Origin: Atopobiaceae bacterium UBA7016
GTDB taxonomy: Bacteria; Actinomycetota; Coriobacteriia; Coriobacteriales; Atopobiaceae
Reading direction: 5' to 3'
DNA length: 5,766 bases
NCBI GenBank assembly: GCA_002449555.1
Contig: DJXA01000221.1
Location: 1-5,766, forward strand
A program made the position numbers and the translations under genes. Below the pieces are notes generated by a model, which did not search any database, had not been told where the DNA came from, and worked only from the letters and a program-made list of their open reading frames with translations. Shown here in pieces: positions 1 to 5,766 of this stretch. The first letter of the stretch is position 1. Every line of letters starts with the position of its first letter.

Positions 1-3
1 TCC

Positions 4-18
4 GGGGCCGAGCCCCAA
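4..18 (-). terminator. Possible hairpin just after the metalloprotein gene
   Basis: Read on the minus strand, a GC-only stem (GGGGC, loop TCG, GCCCC) begins 9 nt after the TGA stop of the gene at 26-910. Two further T·G wobble pairs can extend it. It is in the right place for a transcription terminator of the two-gene operon. The window ends three bases beyond the stem, so a T-run cannot be seen and the call stays tentative. Confidence 0.25.
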
Positions 19-25
19 GGCGCGC

Positions 26-910
26 TCAGTAGGACAGGAGTGGGTTGCGCTTCAGGTTGAGCAGGAAGTCGAAGGGGTGGGCGACGGCCTGCTCGTCTGC
101 TTGCTGCTCGACGCGCGTGAGGGCTGCCCACACCTCGGCAGATACCTCGTCGATGCGTTTGAGCTGCTCTTCGTTCAGGTACTCGCTCAGTCTGCCTCCC
201 GCGAACCCCTGCTCCGTTACCCCAAGGAACAGCGCCGCAAGCCCCGCATCATAGCGGCCTGTCGCGCAGAGCAGCCCCGTGACGTCGGCCGTGACCTCGT
301 CCCAAACGGGCAGGATGTCGTCGGGCATGGTTCTGCGGCACACCACGTGCGCGCACTCGTGATGCAGGCGGATCTCGCGTGAGACCTCAACCCATTCGTC
401 CTCGCTATAGGGTGTCTGAGCGGCGGATATATTGCTGTATGGTCCCTCAGAGATGACGATGAGCTCAGCGCGGAAGGTGCCTGGCTGCTTGGCAAGACGA
501 GCAAACTCGCTGGACCAGTCATCGCCGCCTTGCGCCTCGTAGTCCGCGCGGGCCTGCGCGACCGCGCCCCAGTCAGCGAGGCCGCGGTAGGTGATGGCGC
601 CAACGGTTCTCGCAATGGGCTCCGGCTGGGCCTTGTGGCCAATGATCTGCAGAAACGTCTCAAAGTCCCGCCTGACGGGAAGAAACACCACTTCGACGGG
701 CCCGGCGGGCGTGTCAACAATGCGCAGCTCGTCGCGTGCGCTGGTCTCAAAGTGGGCGAGGTTTGCATCGGCGGGCGCTAGGCCGCGCCCCGCGGCCAGG
801 CGGTGAAGCTGCAGCGTCTCGTCGCCCTCAGACGGCTTGATATAGAGCTGCGGAAACCTCAACGCCAGGTGAGAAATGACCTCAGGTCCGACGATGGATT
901 GTTCCGTCAT
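26..910 (-). CDS. Putative zinc metallopeptidase-like protein (HExxH...ExxxD), unrecognised family
   Basis: This is a 294-residue protein that I do not recognise as a named family. It has no signal peptide and no membrane segment, so it is probably cytoplasmic. Residues 184-188 read HECAH, an HExxH zinc-binding and catalytic motif. Sixteen residues later comes E205-V-T-A-D209, an ExxxD motif. HExxH followed by ExxxD is the gluzincin arrangement, in which the two histidines and the later glutamate bind zinc; the 16-residue spacing is slightly shorter than the 19 in thermolysin. H183 precedes the motif. Residues 50-100 look like alpha/beta structure, and the C-terminal third (about 220-280) is mostly helical. 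The ATG start at 908-910 has a purine-rich ribosome binding site (GAGAGG) just upstream. The gene lies 21 nt after the stop of the cellulose synthase fusion, in the same direction, so the two are probably co-transcribed. Peptidase activity is inferred from the motifs alone; a non-catalytic metal-binding protein is also possible. The reading frame is well supported, the function is not. Confidence 0.8.
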   Translation of the reverse strand: MTEQSIVGPEVISHLALRFPQLYIKPSEGDETLQLHRLAAGRGLAPADANLAHFETSARDELRIVDTPAGPVEVVFLPVRRDFETFLQIIGHKAQPEPIARTVGAITYRGLADWGAVAQARADYEAQGGDDWSSEFARLAKQPGTFRAELIVISEGPYSNISAAQTPYSEDEWVEVSREIRLHHECAHVVCRRTMPDDILPVWDEVTADVTGLLCATGRYDAGLAALFLGVTEQGFAGGRLSEYLNEEQLKRIDEVSAEVWAALTRVEQQADEQAVAHPFDFLLNLKRNPLLSY

Positions 911-914
911 AATG

Positions 915-920
915 CCTCTC
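915..920 (-). promoter_or_regulatory. Ribosome binding site for the metalloprotein gene
   Basis: On the minus strand GAGAGG lies 4 nt before the ATG at 908-910, inside the 21-nt gap after the upstream gene's TAG stop (932-934). There is no room for a promoter in this gap, which supports translation from a shared operon message. Confidence 0.55.
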
Positions 921-931
921 TTCCCGCCAAG

Positions 932-3900
932 CTATCGCACCGTGCGCGCGACGCGATAGGCGATGTTTCTCCAAAGCGTGCCCAGGATGCCAAAGTCGCT
1001 CGTCAGCACCTGCGGCAGCGAGGGCACGCGGTCGTACAGTATCTGCAGGTATTCCAGCTCAGAGGTTCCGTAGTCAAGAATCTCGAGCGTGTGGACCGAG
1101 GTCTTACCAGACCTTGACTGTACGAGCCCAACCACCGCGCCATCAAGCTCCGCACGGTAGGTGCCGTTGTCAACGGTCACGTGTACGGGATCGCCCAGGC
1201 CAAGGTCATCGGCAAAGTCGAGGAAGACGCGCATGCTGTGCTCGTTGAGCTGCGTGGCCACGCCCTCGTAGGTGGAAAGCGTGCCGTCGCGATGCTCGGC
1301 CGTCACCATGACGGGCTTGGCGCCATAGACCTTTACCGGTTCGCCGTCGCTGTCGCGCCCGTCCACCAAGAAGACGGACATGAGCAGGTAGTAGGCATTG
1401 CGGACCAGCCAGAACAGCAGCACTAGCAGGCCGATGGCACTGGGGTTTCTCACCATGAGCCAGATGACGCGCACGATGCCCACCGCAGAGAGCGCCAAGA
1501 GCACGAGGAACGGAGCCATGGCGTGCAGGTCGACGGTGCGGCCGGTGGCCTTCTCGGACTTGTTGGTGACCTTGAACGAGGACATGGTGATGCCCATCGA
1601 CTCCTTGAGGATGGGCAGGAGCAACCCAGGCATGACGCTGGTCTCGTGGATGCCGCTCCAGCGATGCGAGATCGCGTTTCCCGAAACAACGCGCAAGCAG
1701 ATGGTCTGCGCCGCAAACATGGGTAGCCAGAACACCAGAAGGTCAAGCCAGCTGCAGGCAAAGACGGGCAGGTTGAACACGGCAAAGAGCAGCGGCGAGA
1801 GCACGTAGACGAGGTTCTTGATGGGAGAGTACCAGTACACGATCGAGCCCCAGTAGCTCAGGCGCTGCTCGAGCGACAGGCCAGGACGCGTAAAGAGGTG
1901 CAGCTTGCGGCCCGAGACGATGACGCCGCGGCCCCAGCGCGTGCGCTGCAGGATGTGGTCCTTGAACTCATACGGCGTGCGGCCGCTGGCAAGCGGCTCG
2001 CCCAGGCCTAGGCTCACGAAGCCGGCGGACTCGATGAGCAGGCCTGTCGCGAAGTCCTCGGTGATGGACTCGGTGAAGAAGCCGCCCACCGTGTCGAGGG
2101 CCTTGCGCGACAGGATGGTGTTTGAACCGCCGTAGATGACGCTGTTGGTGGAAGTGCGTGCCACCTCGATGGTGCGATAGAAGAAGTCCTGCTCGTTGGT
2201 GGTGCGGTTCTCCGAGTACAGGGCGTGCTGGAACACGTCGGGCTCGTAGAACGCCTGCGGCGTCTGAACAAAGCCCAGCTCAATGCGCTGGTCCTCGGGC
2301 AGGGAGGCATTTCGCTGCTCGTTGTCCACAAAGTACGGAATGGTCTTGAGCAAGAAGCTGCTGCGCACCAGCATGTCGGCGTCGAGCGTCACGATGTACG
2401 GCGCGCTTGTCAGACCCATGGCATGGTTGAGGTTGCCTGCCTTGGCGCCCTTGTTGTCCGGGCGGTCAAAGTAGCCCACGCCCATCTCCTCGGCCAGCGC
2501 CCGCATGGTGGGGCGGCGGTTGTCGTCACAGACCCAGATGTGCACCTTGCTTGGGTCGGGGTAGCGCAGGTGCTTGCAGGCGTTGATGGTGCGGCGCAGC
2601 AGGCTCTCGGGCTCGCTGTATGTGGCGATGAAGATGTCCACCTCGGGGAAGTCCTCGTCTGCGATGCGCGGAAGCGGGTGCTCACGGATGCCGGCCATGC
2701 TCTGGTAGTGGATGAGCGACTCGACGAAGCCAAACGCCTCGACCACGAGCAGCACGAGGTTACCCGCGATGGCGAGCCAGCCGCTGTCCGTGGGCACGGA
2801 GAAGAGCACGCGCCAGCAGAGGTAGATGAGGGTGAAGAACGTGCTAGCAAAGATGGCGGCCCAGACCAGCAGCTGGCGCCCGTTGGCGGGCTGCGATGCG
2901 GCCGCGCGTCGTGGATCGGTGTCGATGGCCTCGTCATAGGTGTGGTACTTCAGGCGGACGCGCCTCTGATAGGCGCGCCACACAAGTCCGCCCGCGGCAA
3001 TCAGAACAAAGGCGCCAAGCGCAAACCAATGCCACGACTGAGCCGAACGGATGTCGCGGCTGGTTAGCGTTGAGAGCCAAAGCGGCGTATCGTCCACCAG
3101 CTGGCCTGTGCCGTCAACGTCGGGGGCGGGAATCTGTGCTGGGTCCGTTCCTTGGATGAGGGAGCGCGCCCACAGGCCGACGGGCGTGAGGTCACCATCT
3201 TCCAGATGCGTAGTCGCCTCCGAGTTGGGGCGGATAAACGCCGAGGTCTCGGCCTTGTTGGAGAGGCTCCAGATGGTGTAGCTGATGTCGTTCTCGTCAA
3301 GCAGGGTGTACCACGTGACGGCGGAGTCAAAGTCAACGCCGCCGTCCCCCGAAGCCTCGGAGAGGCCCGACTCGGTGACAAACACGGGCAGGCCCGCGTC
3401 GAGGGAGGCGGTGAGCTCTCCCTGTAGGTCCGCGTAGTGCGATGCCACATAGAAGTGCAGCGTGTACATGACGTTGTCAAAGGCCAGCGGGTCGCGCGAA
3501 GCCATGACCAGCTCGCGGTCGTAGACCGGCGTACCCACGATGATGACGGCCTCCGGGCTGTGCTGCCTGATGATGGGGATGACCTCGTCTGCGTAGGCAT
3601 GGACGTCTGACCACGAGGTCTCGCCGTTGGGTTCGTTGCAGATCTCGTACAGCACGTTGGACACGCCGGCGTATTCGGTGCTGATGAGCTCAAAGAAGGC
3701 CTTGGCCTGCTCCTTGTTGATGTTGGGGTCGTTGTCGTCCAGGATGTGCCAGTCTATTAGCACGTACATGTCGTTTGCGATGCACGCGTCAATGCCGCGG
3801 CGCAGCACGGCGAGGTTTTGCTCTTGGTTGCCGCCGCAGTAGTCCTCAGAGTACAGGGCAAGGCGGATCAGGTTGCAGTTCCACTCGCTTGCCAACTGGC

Positions 3901-4153
3901 CAAAAAGCTCGTCGTTAACGTACTGCGGGTACCACTGCAGGCCGTGGGTGCTGATGCCGCGCAGCACTACGGGCGTGCCCGCCGAGTCCGTGAGCTTGGT
4001 GCCGGTAACCATAAGCTCGCCCGTGGTGGAAGGCCGCGCCGTCTGGATGCGGTCCGCCTCCTCCGCAAGGGCGCGCGTCGTGACGAGGCCGACACTAAGA
4101 AAGAGGGCCAGGACCAGCGTGGAGAACAGATAGATGGCCTTGCGTGCGCGCAT
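932..4153 (-). CDS. GH5 endoglucanase fused to BcsA-type cellulose synthase with C-terminal PilZ-like domain
   Basis: This 1073-residue inner-membrane protein is predicted to polymerise UDP-glucose into beta-1,4-glucan, export it, and carry a glucanase outside the membrane. A hydrophobic N-terminal segment (6-28) is followed by ALA (28-30), so it is either TM1 or a cleavable signal peptide. GH5 domain, about 45-335: the GLQW signature (71-74, after H70), R97, DWH (134-136), N173-E174-P175 with E174 as acid/base, H233/Y235, nucleophile E261 in TESG, and W295. This pattern resembles subfamily GH5_2 endoglucanases. Predicted helices follow at about 375-392, 428-451 and 457-480. GT2 domain, about 500-760: TYSEP (511-515), DDNR (543-546), KAGNLN (571-576), DAD (591-593), QTP (630-632), TED (698-700) with D700 as catalytic base, and QRTRW (736-740). 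Further helices lie at about 773-797, 801-820, 879-901 and 906-930, with the gating-loop motif FKVTNK at 860-865. A PilZ-like beta domain spans about 935-1028 and a 40-residue tail follows. All catalytic residues are present, but the PilZ c-di-GMP motifs are not recognisable. The start is supported by a strong ribosome binding site. The exact polymer is inferred; another beta-glucan is possible. Confidence 0.93.
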   Translation of the reverse strand: MRARKAIYLFSTLVLALFLSVGLVTTRALAEEADRIQTARPSTTGELMVTGTKLTDSAGTPVVLRGISTHGLQWYPQYVNDELFGQLASEWNCNLIRLALYSEDYCGGNQEQNLAVLRRGIDACIANDMYVLIDWHILDDNDPNINKEQAKAFFELISTEYAGVSNVLYEICNEPNGETSWSDVHAYADEVIPIIRQHSPEAVIIVGTPVYDRELVMASRDPLAFDNVMYTLHFYVASHYADLQGELTASLDAGLPVFVTESGLSEASGDGGVDFDSAVTWYTLLDENDISYTIWSLSNKAETSAFIRPNSEATTHLEDGDLTPVGLWARSLIQGTDPAQIPAPDVDGTGQLVDDTPLWLSTLTSRDIRSAQSWHWFALGAFVLIAAGGLVWRAYQRRVRLKYHTYDEAIDTDPRRAAASQPANGRQLLVWAAIFASTFFTLIYLCWRVLFSVPTDSGWLAIAGNLVLLVVEAFGFVESLIHYQSMAGIREHPLPRIADEDFPEVDIFIATYSEPESLLRRTINACKHLRYPDPSKVHIWVCDDNRRPTMRALAEEMGVGYFDRPDNKGAKAGNLNHAMGLTSAPYIVTLDADMLVRSSFLLKTIPYFVDNEQRNASLPEDQRIELGFVQTPQAFYEPDVFQHALYSENRTTNEQDFFYRTIEVARTSTNSVIYGGSNTILSRKALDTVGGFFTESITEDFATGLLIESAGFVSLGLGEPLASGRTPYEFKDHILQRTRWGRGVIVSGRKLHLFTRPGLSLEQRLSYWGSIVYWYSPIKNLVYVLSPLLFAVFNLPVFACSWLDLLVFWLPMFAAQTICLRVVSGNAISHRWSGIHETSVMPGLLLPILKESMGITMSSFKVTNKSEKATGRTVDLHAMAPFLVLLALSAVGIVRVIWLMVRNPSAIGLLVLLFWLVRNAYYLLMSVFLVDGRDSDGEPVKVYGAKPVMVTAEHRDGTLSTYEGVATQLNEHSMRVFLDFADDLGLGDPVHVTVDNGTYRAELDGAVVGLVQSRSGKTSVHTLEILDYGTSELEYLQILYDRVPSLPQVLTSDFGILGTLWRNIAYRVARTVR

Positions 4154-4159
4154 GAGCGA

Positions 4160-4167
4160 CCCCCTTT
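4160..4167 (-). promoter_or_regulatory. Ribosome binding site for the cellulose synthase fusion
   Basis: On the minus strand AAAGGGGG lies 6 nt before the ATG at 4151-4153. It is purine-rich and well spaced. It supports this start, which also gives the hydrophobic N-terminal segment; the next in-frame methionine is residue 48. Confidence 0.65.
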
Positions 4168-4263
4168 GTGCATTGCCATGACTGCTATCTTACGTCTGCC
4201 TGCACCGCGAGGGCCCGATCTTGTCTGTAGTTGTTACGCAAACGGGGGTGACTTCCTTCGTCC

Positions 4264-4279
4264 ACGTGCCGCGGCATGT
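4264..4279. repeat. 16-bp near-palindrome, possible operator
   Basis: ACGTGCCG is followed directly by CGGCATGT. The two halves are inverted copies with one mismatch (C against T). The site is centred at 4271/4272, between the two divergent start codons and 5 nt upstream of the TACCAT candidate -10 of the channel gene. Its size and symmetry fit a dimeric transcription factor site, but no second copy is seen in the window and GC-rich DNA yields such palindromes by chance. Confidence 0.3.
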
Positions 4280-4313
4280 CGGGTACCATACAAGGGTCCA
4301 GTCACCGCGCGTT

Positions 4314-4319
4314 GGGAGA
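4314..4319 (+). promoter_or_regulatory. Ribosome binding site that decides the MscS start
   Basis: GGGAGA ends 3 nt before the ATG at 4323. The open frame runs further upstream to a TTG at 4221, but the 34 extra residues have no channel-like character and would fill the intergenic region. The ATG at 4323 is therefore preferred. Confidence 0.6.
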
Positions 4320-4322
4320 ACC

Positions 4323-5141
4323 ATGGGACAGATTGCATGCATGGCGTCGCTCGCCCTTGGCGAGATGACGGCCGTGACTGTGGGAAACATCCTCAAGGCA
4401 GCGACGGTCATCCTGATTGGCATCTGCGTCTCGCAGTACGTAACCAAGGTCCTGCGCGCCGCGCTGGGAAACTCGTCGGTTGGCGAGGTGACCATCGTCG
4501 TTAACGTCGTGCGTGCCCTCATTGCGTTTACGGTGGCCTACTTCATCGGCGAGAACTTCTTCAACGTGCAGCTTGACGGCATTGCGCGAGCGCTTGGCAT
4601 CACTACGCTGGTGGTTTCGCTGGGGCTGCAGGACCTCATCAAGAACGTGGTCTCAGGCATCGAGATCGTAGCATCCCGTCTCTTGTCGGTGGGCGACCAC
4701 ATCGAGGTTGGCAATGCGCGCGGCGAGGTCGTGGACGTGAACTGGCGCCAGACGACCATGCGCGACAAAGACAACAACTACCACGTCATCCCTAACTCGG
4801 CGCTGATGAGCGGCACGTATGTGCACCTGCGCGGCAAGATGGCGCGGCGCTACGTGTTTGAGTGCGACATCAAGCCGGGGCTGGACCTGCCGCGCGTGGC
4901 GGGCGACATCGAGTGCCTGGCGGACGAGGCGCTCGACGATTGCGGCTGGCGCTCGAAGGAGCATACCGAGGTGCGCTTTATTGGGTCGACGGCCAACGGC
5001 GTGCGGACGTCCATCCGCATCTACCTGAAGGACATCGAATACACCACGAGGTCGATGGACGTGGTCATGCGCGCGATTGGCCAGCGCGGCTATCTGGCTG
5101 ACTGGACCAACGAGAACCCCATCCAGGAGCAGTGGCGCTAG
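4323..5141 (+). CDS. MscS-family small-conductance mechanosensitive ion channel
   Basis: This 272-residue membrane protein is predicted to form a homo-oligomeric channel that opens under membrane tension and releases solutes during hypo-osmotic shock. Predicted helices: TM1 about 20-45, TM2 about 57-78, and the pore-lining TM3 about 85-115. TM3 contains the typical segment ITTLVVSLGLQDLIKNVVSG (93-112), with D104 where E. coli MscS has a glycine, a common change in paralogues. The beta domain follows: VGDHIEVGNARGEVVDVNWR (123-142), then TTMRDKDNNYHVIPNSAL (144-161), the most diagnostic stretch of the family. An alpha/beta C-terminal domain ends near residue 260. The length is close to that of E. 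coli MscS (286), so this is a minimal three-helix member. The gene is transcribed away from the cellulose synthase operon and is followed by a hairpin terminator, so it looks monocistronic. Alternative in-frame ATG starts at 4341 and 4365 have weaker upstream signals. Family assignment is firm; ion preference and the exact paralogue are not known. Confidence 0.93.
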   Translation: MGQIACMASLALGEMTAVTVGNILKAATVILIGICVSQYVTKVLRAALGNSSVGEVTIVVNVVRALIAFTVAYFIGENFFNVQLDGIARALGITTLVVSLGLQDLIKNVVSGIEIVASRLLSVGDHIEVGNARGEVVDVNWRQTTMRDKDNNYHVIPNSALMSGTYVHLRGKMARRYVFECDIKPGLDLPRVAGDIECLADEALDDCGWRSKEHTEVRFIGSTANGVRTSIRIYLKDIEYTTRSMDVVMRAIGQRGYLADWTNENPIQEQWR

Positions 5142-5163
5142 ACGGCTTTCCGCACGTATGATG

Positions 5164-5197
5164 AGCGGCCATCAGGCAAGGCTTGCGGGCCGCTTTT
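5164..5197 (+). terminator. Rho-independent terminator after the MscS gene
   Basis: AGCGGCC (5164-5170) pairs perfectly with GGCCGCT (5188-5194), and T5194 begins a run of four T. Inside the 17-nt loop GCAA (5176-5179) can pair with TTGC (5183-5186) as a smaller nested hairpin. It starts 23 nt after the channel's TAG stop and separates two converging genes. The T-run is short. On the minus strand the same stem is not followed by T residues, so it is less likely to end the AIM24-family gene. Confidence 0.6.
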
Positions 5198-5223
5198 GTG
5201 TGCCGTGTTTGCGGGCGTCGGGC

Positions 5224-5766
5224 TTAGTTGCCCGTAACGATGTAGGGTGCGATGGCGCCTGCGACACCATAGATGGGCATGGTCTGCAGCCAGACGCGAC
5301 CAGGGCCGGTGAGCACCGTGTTGAAGAGGCCCTCGCCGCCAAGCAGCTTGTTCTTCAGGCCAGATACCTGCTGAATGTTCATCGAGACGCTGCTCTCGAA
5401 GCCAGCCACGTAGCCCGTGTCAACCACGAGCTGCTGACCCGCCTGCAGGTCGTACTCGATCATCTCGCCGTCGATCTCGGCAAAGGCGATGCCGGTGCCC
5501 GAGAGTCGCTGCATGATAAAGCCCTCGCCACCAAAGAGGCCGGTGCCGAGCTTCTGGTTAAAGAAGATGTCCAGCTTGACGCCTGCCTCGGACGCGAGGA
5601 ACGCGCTCTTCTGCAGGATCCACTGCTTGCCCGGCCCAAGCTCGATGGGAACGATCTTGCCGGGGAAGCTGGAGCCAAAGGCGATCATGCCGGGGCCGCC
5701 CTGCGCGGTGTAGATGTTCTGGAACATGCTCTCGCCGCTAAATGCCTTGGAGAACATCTTTCCCAG
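5224..5766 (-). CDS. AIM24 / TIGR00266-family protein, N-terminus cut by window edge
   Basis: The frame is open to the last base of the window (codons L-G-K precede the methionine at 5757), so the true start lies beyond it. The visible 180 residues are the middle and C-terminal part; family members are usually about 220-260 residues, so roughly 40-80 are missing. The family is recognised from the repeated glycine-rich blocks, including LLGGEGLFNTVLTGPGRVWL near the C-terminus. Residues are counted here from the 5757 methionine. Three related blocks appear: SGES (7-10), GGEG (76-79) and GGEG (140-143), each followed about 10-12 residues later by a G-x-G and a short hydrophobic strand. This fits an all-beta fold with internal pseudo-repeats. 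There is no signal peptide or membrane segment in the visible part. The biochemical role of bacterial members is not established; the eukaryotic namesake is mitochondrial Aim24. It converges on the MscS gene with an 82-nt gap. Upstream neighbours are outside the window. Confidence 0.88.
   Translation of the reverse strand: MGKMFSKAFSGESMFQNIYTAQGGPGMIAFGSSFPGKIVPIELGPGKQWILQKSAFLASEAGVKLDIFFNQKLGTGLFGGEGFIMQRLSGTGIAFAEIDGEMIEYDLQAGQQLVVDTGYVAGFESSVSMNIQQVSGLKNKLLGGEGLFNTVLTGPGRVWLQTMPIYGVAGAIAPYIVTGN

Larger units (their letters stand above)
4154..4322. promoter_or_regulatory. Divergent intergenic region between the cellulose synthase fusion and the MscS gene
   Basis: These 169 nt must hold the promoters for both outward-facing genes. 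On the minus strand TAAGAT (4187-4192) is a weak -10 candidate for the synthase gene, with no clear -35 box. On the plus strand TACCAT (4284-4289) is a weak -10 candidate for the channel gene, also without a convincing -35. A near-palindrome at 4264-4279 lies just upstream of the latter. I see no riboswitch, tRNA or small gene here. Confidence 0.4.

Noticed and set aside
217..768. Second minus-strand frame within the metalloprotein gene
   Set aside because: Its translation is Ser/Arg/Pro/Thr-rich in the way of frame-shifted GC-rich DNA, whereas the 26-910 frame carries HExxH and ExxxD and a proper ribosome binding site.
2225..3067. Open frame of 280 codons on the plus strand, antisense to the GT2 part of the fusion
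   Set aside because: It lies wholly opposite a gene with all catalytic motifs. Long antisense frames are expected opposite GC-rich codons, and its translation shows no recognisable domain.
4221..4322. N-terminal extension of the MscS protein from a TTG at 4221
   Set aside because: The 34 added residues have no channel-like or signal-like character, and a good ribosome binding site stands directly before the ATG at 4323.
3818..4504. Open frame of 228 codons on the plus strand running across the intergenic region
   Set aside because: It overlaps the GH5 coding region, the divergent promoters and the MscS start in another frame. Its composition is low-complexity, rich in Arg, Ala and Gly, with no recognisable domain.
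5164..5194. Hairpin as a bidirectional terminator for the converging AIM24-family gene
   Set aside because: On the minus strand the stem is followed by CATCAT and not by a T-run, so only the plus-strand role is supported.
1..5766. Insertion sequences, CRISPR arrays, tRNA or rRNA genes
   Set aside because: I found no direct-repeat arrays, transposase motifs, terminal inverted repeats or structured RNA signatures. Nearly the whole window is covered by four coding regions.

Overview
The window is GC-rich, with codons favouring G or C in third position and tightly packed genes. The protein set is a GH5/cellulose-synthase fusion, a small-conductance mechanosensitive channel and an AIM24-family protein. 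Together these suggest a high-GC Gram-positive gut or oral bacterium, most likely a member of the Coriobacteriia (Collinsella/Olsenella-like). This placement is inferred from protein style, not from a marker gene.

Layout from left to right. (1) Positions 26-910, minus strand: an unrecognised soluble protein of 294 residues with a gluzincin-like zinc site (HECAH followed by ExxxD). (2) Positions 932-4153, minus strand: a 1073-residue membrane protein joining an extracytoplasmic GH5 endoglucanase, a BcsA-type family-2 glycosyltransferase with its transmembrane channel, and a C-terminal PilZ-like domain. Genes 2 and 1 are 21 nt apart in the same direction and probably form an operon read 2 then 1. 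(3) Positions 4154-4322: a divergent intergenic region with ribosome binding sites for both flanking genes and a 16-bp near-palindrome. (4) Positions 4323-5141, plus strand: an MscS-family channel, followed by a hairpin with a short T-run. (5) Positions 5224-5766, minus strand: an AIM24/TIGR00266-family protein whose N-terminus lies beyond the right edge.

The centrepiece is the fusion. Its eight predicted hydrophobic segments match the eight-helix plan of BcsA, with the complete GH5 domain placed in the extracytoplasmic loop between helices 1 and 2. One polypeptide would therefore make a beta-1,4-glucan inside the cell, export it and present a glucanase at the exit face. In better-known systems the synthase and glucanase are separate proteins (BcsA with BcsZ; CcsA with CcsZ in clostridia). 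The PilZ-like domain lacks recognisable c-di-GMP-binding motifs, so control may differ from the standard scheme. The metalloprotein downstream is the only other gene visible in the operon and has no evident standard role in cellulose production. The MscS and AIM24 genes look like ordinary neighbours with separate transcription.
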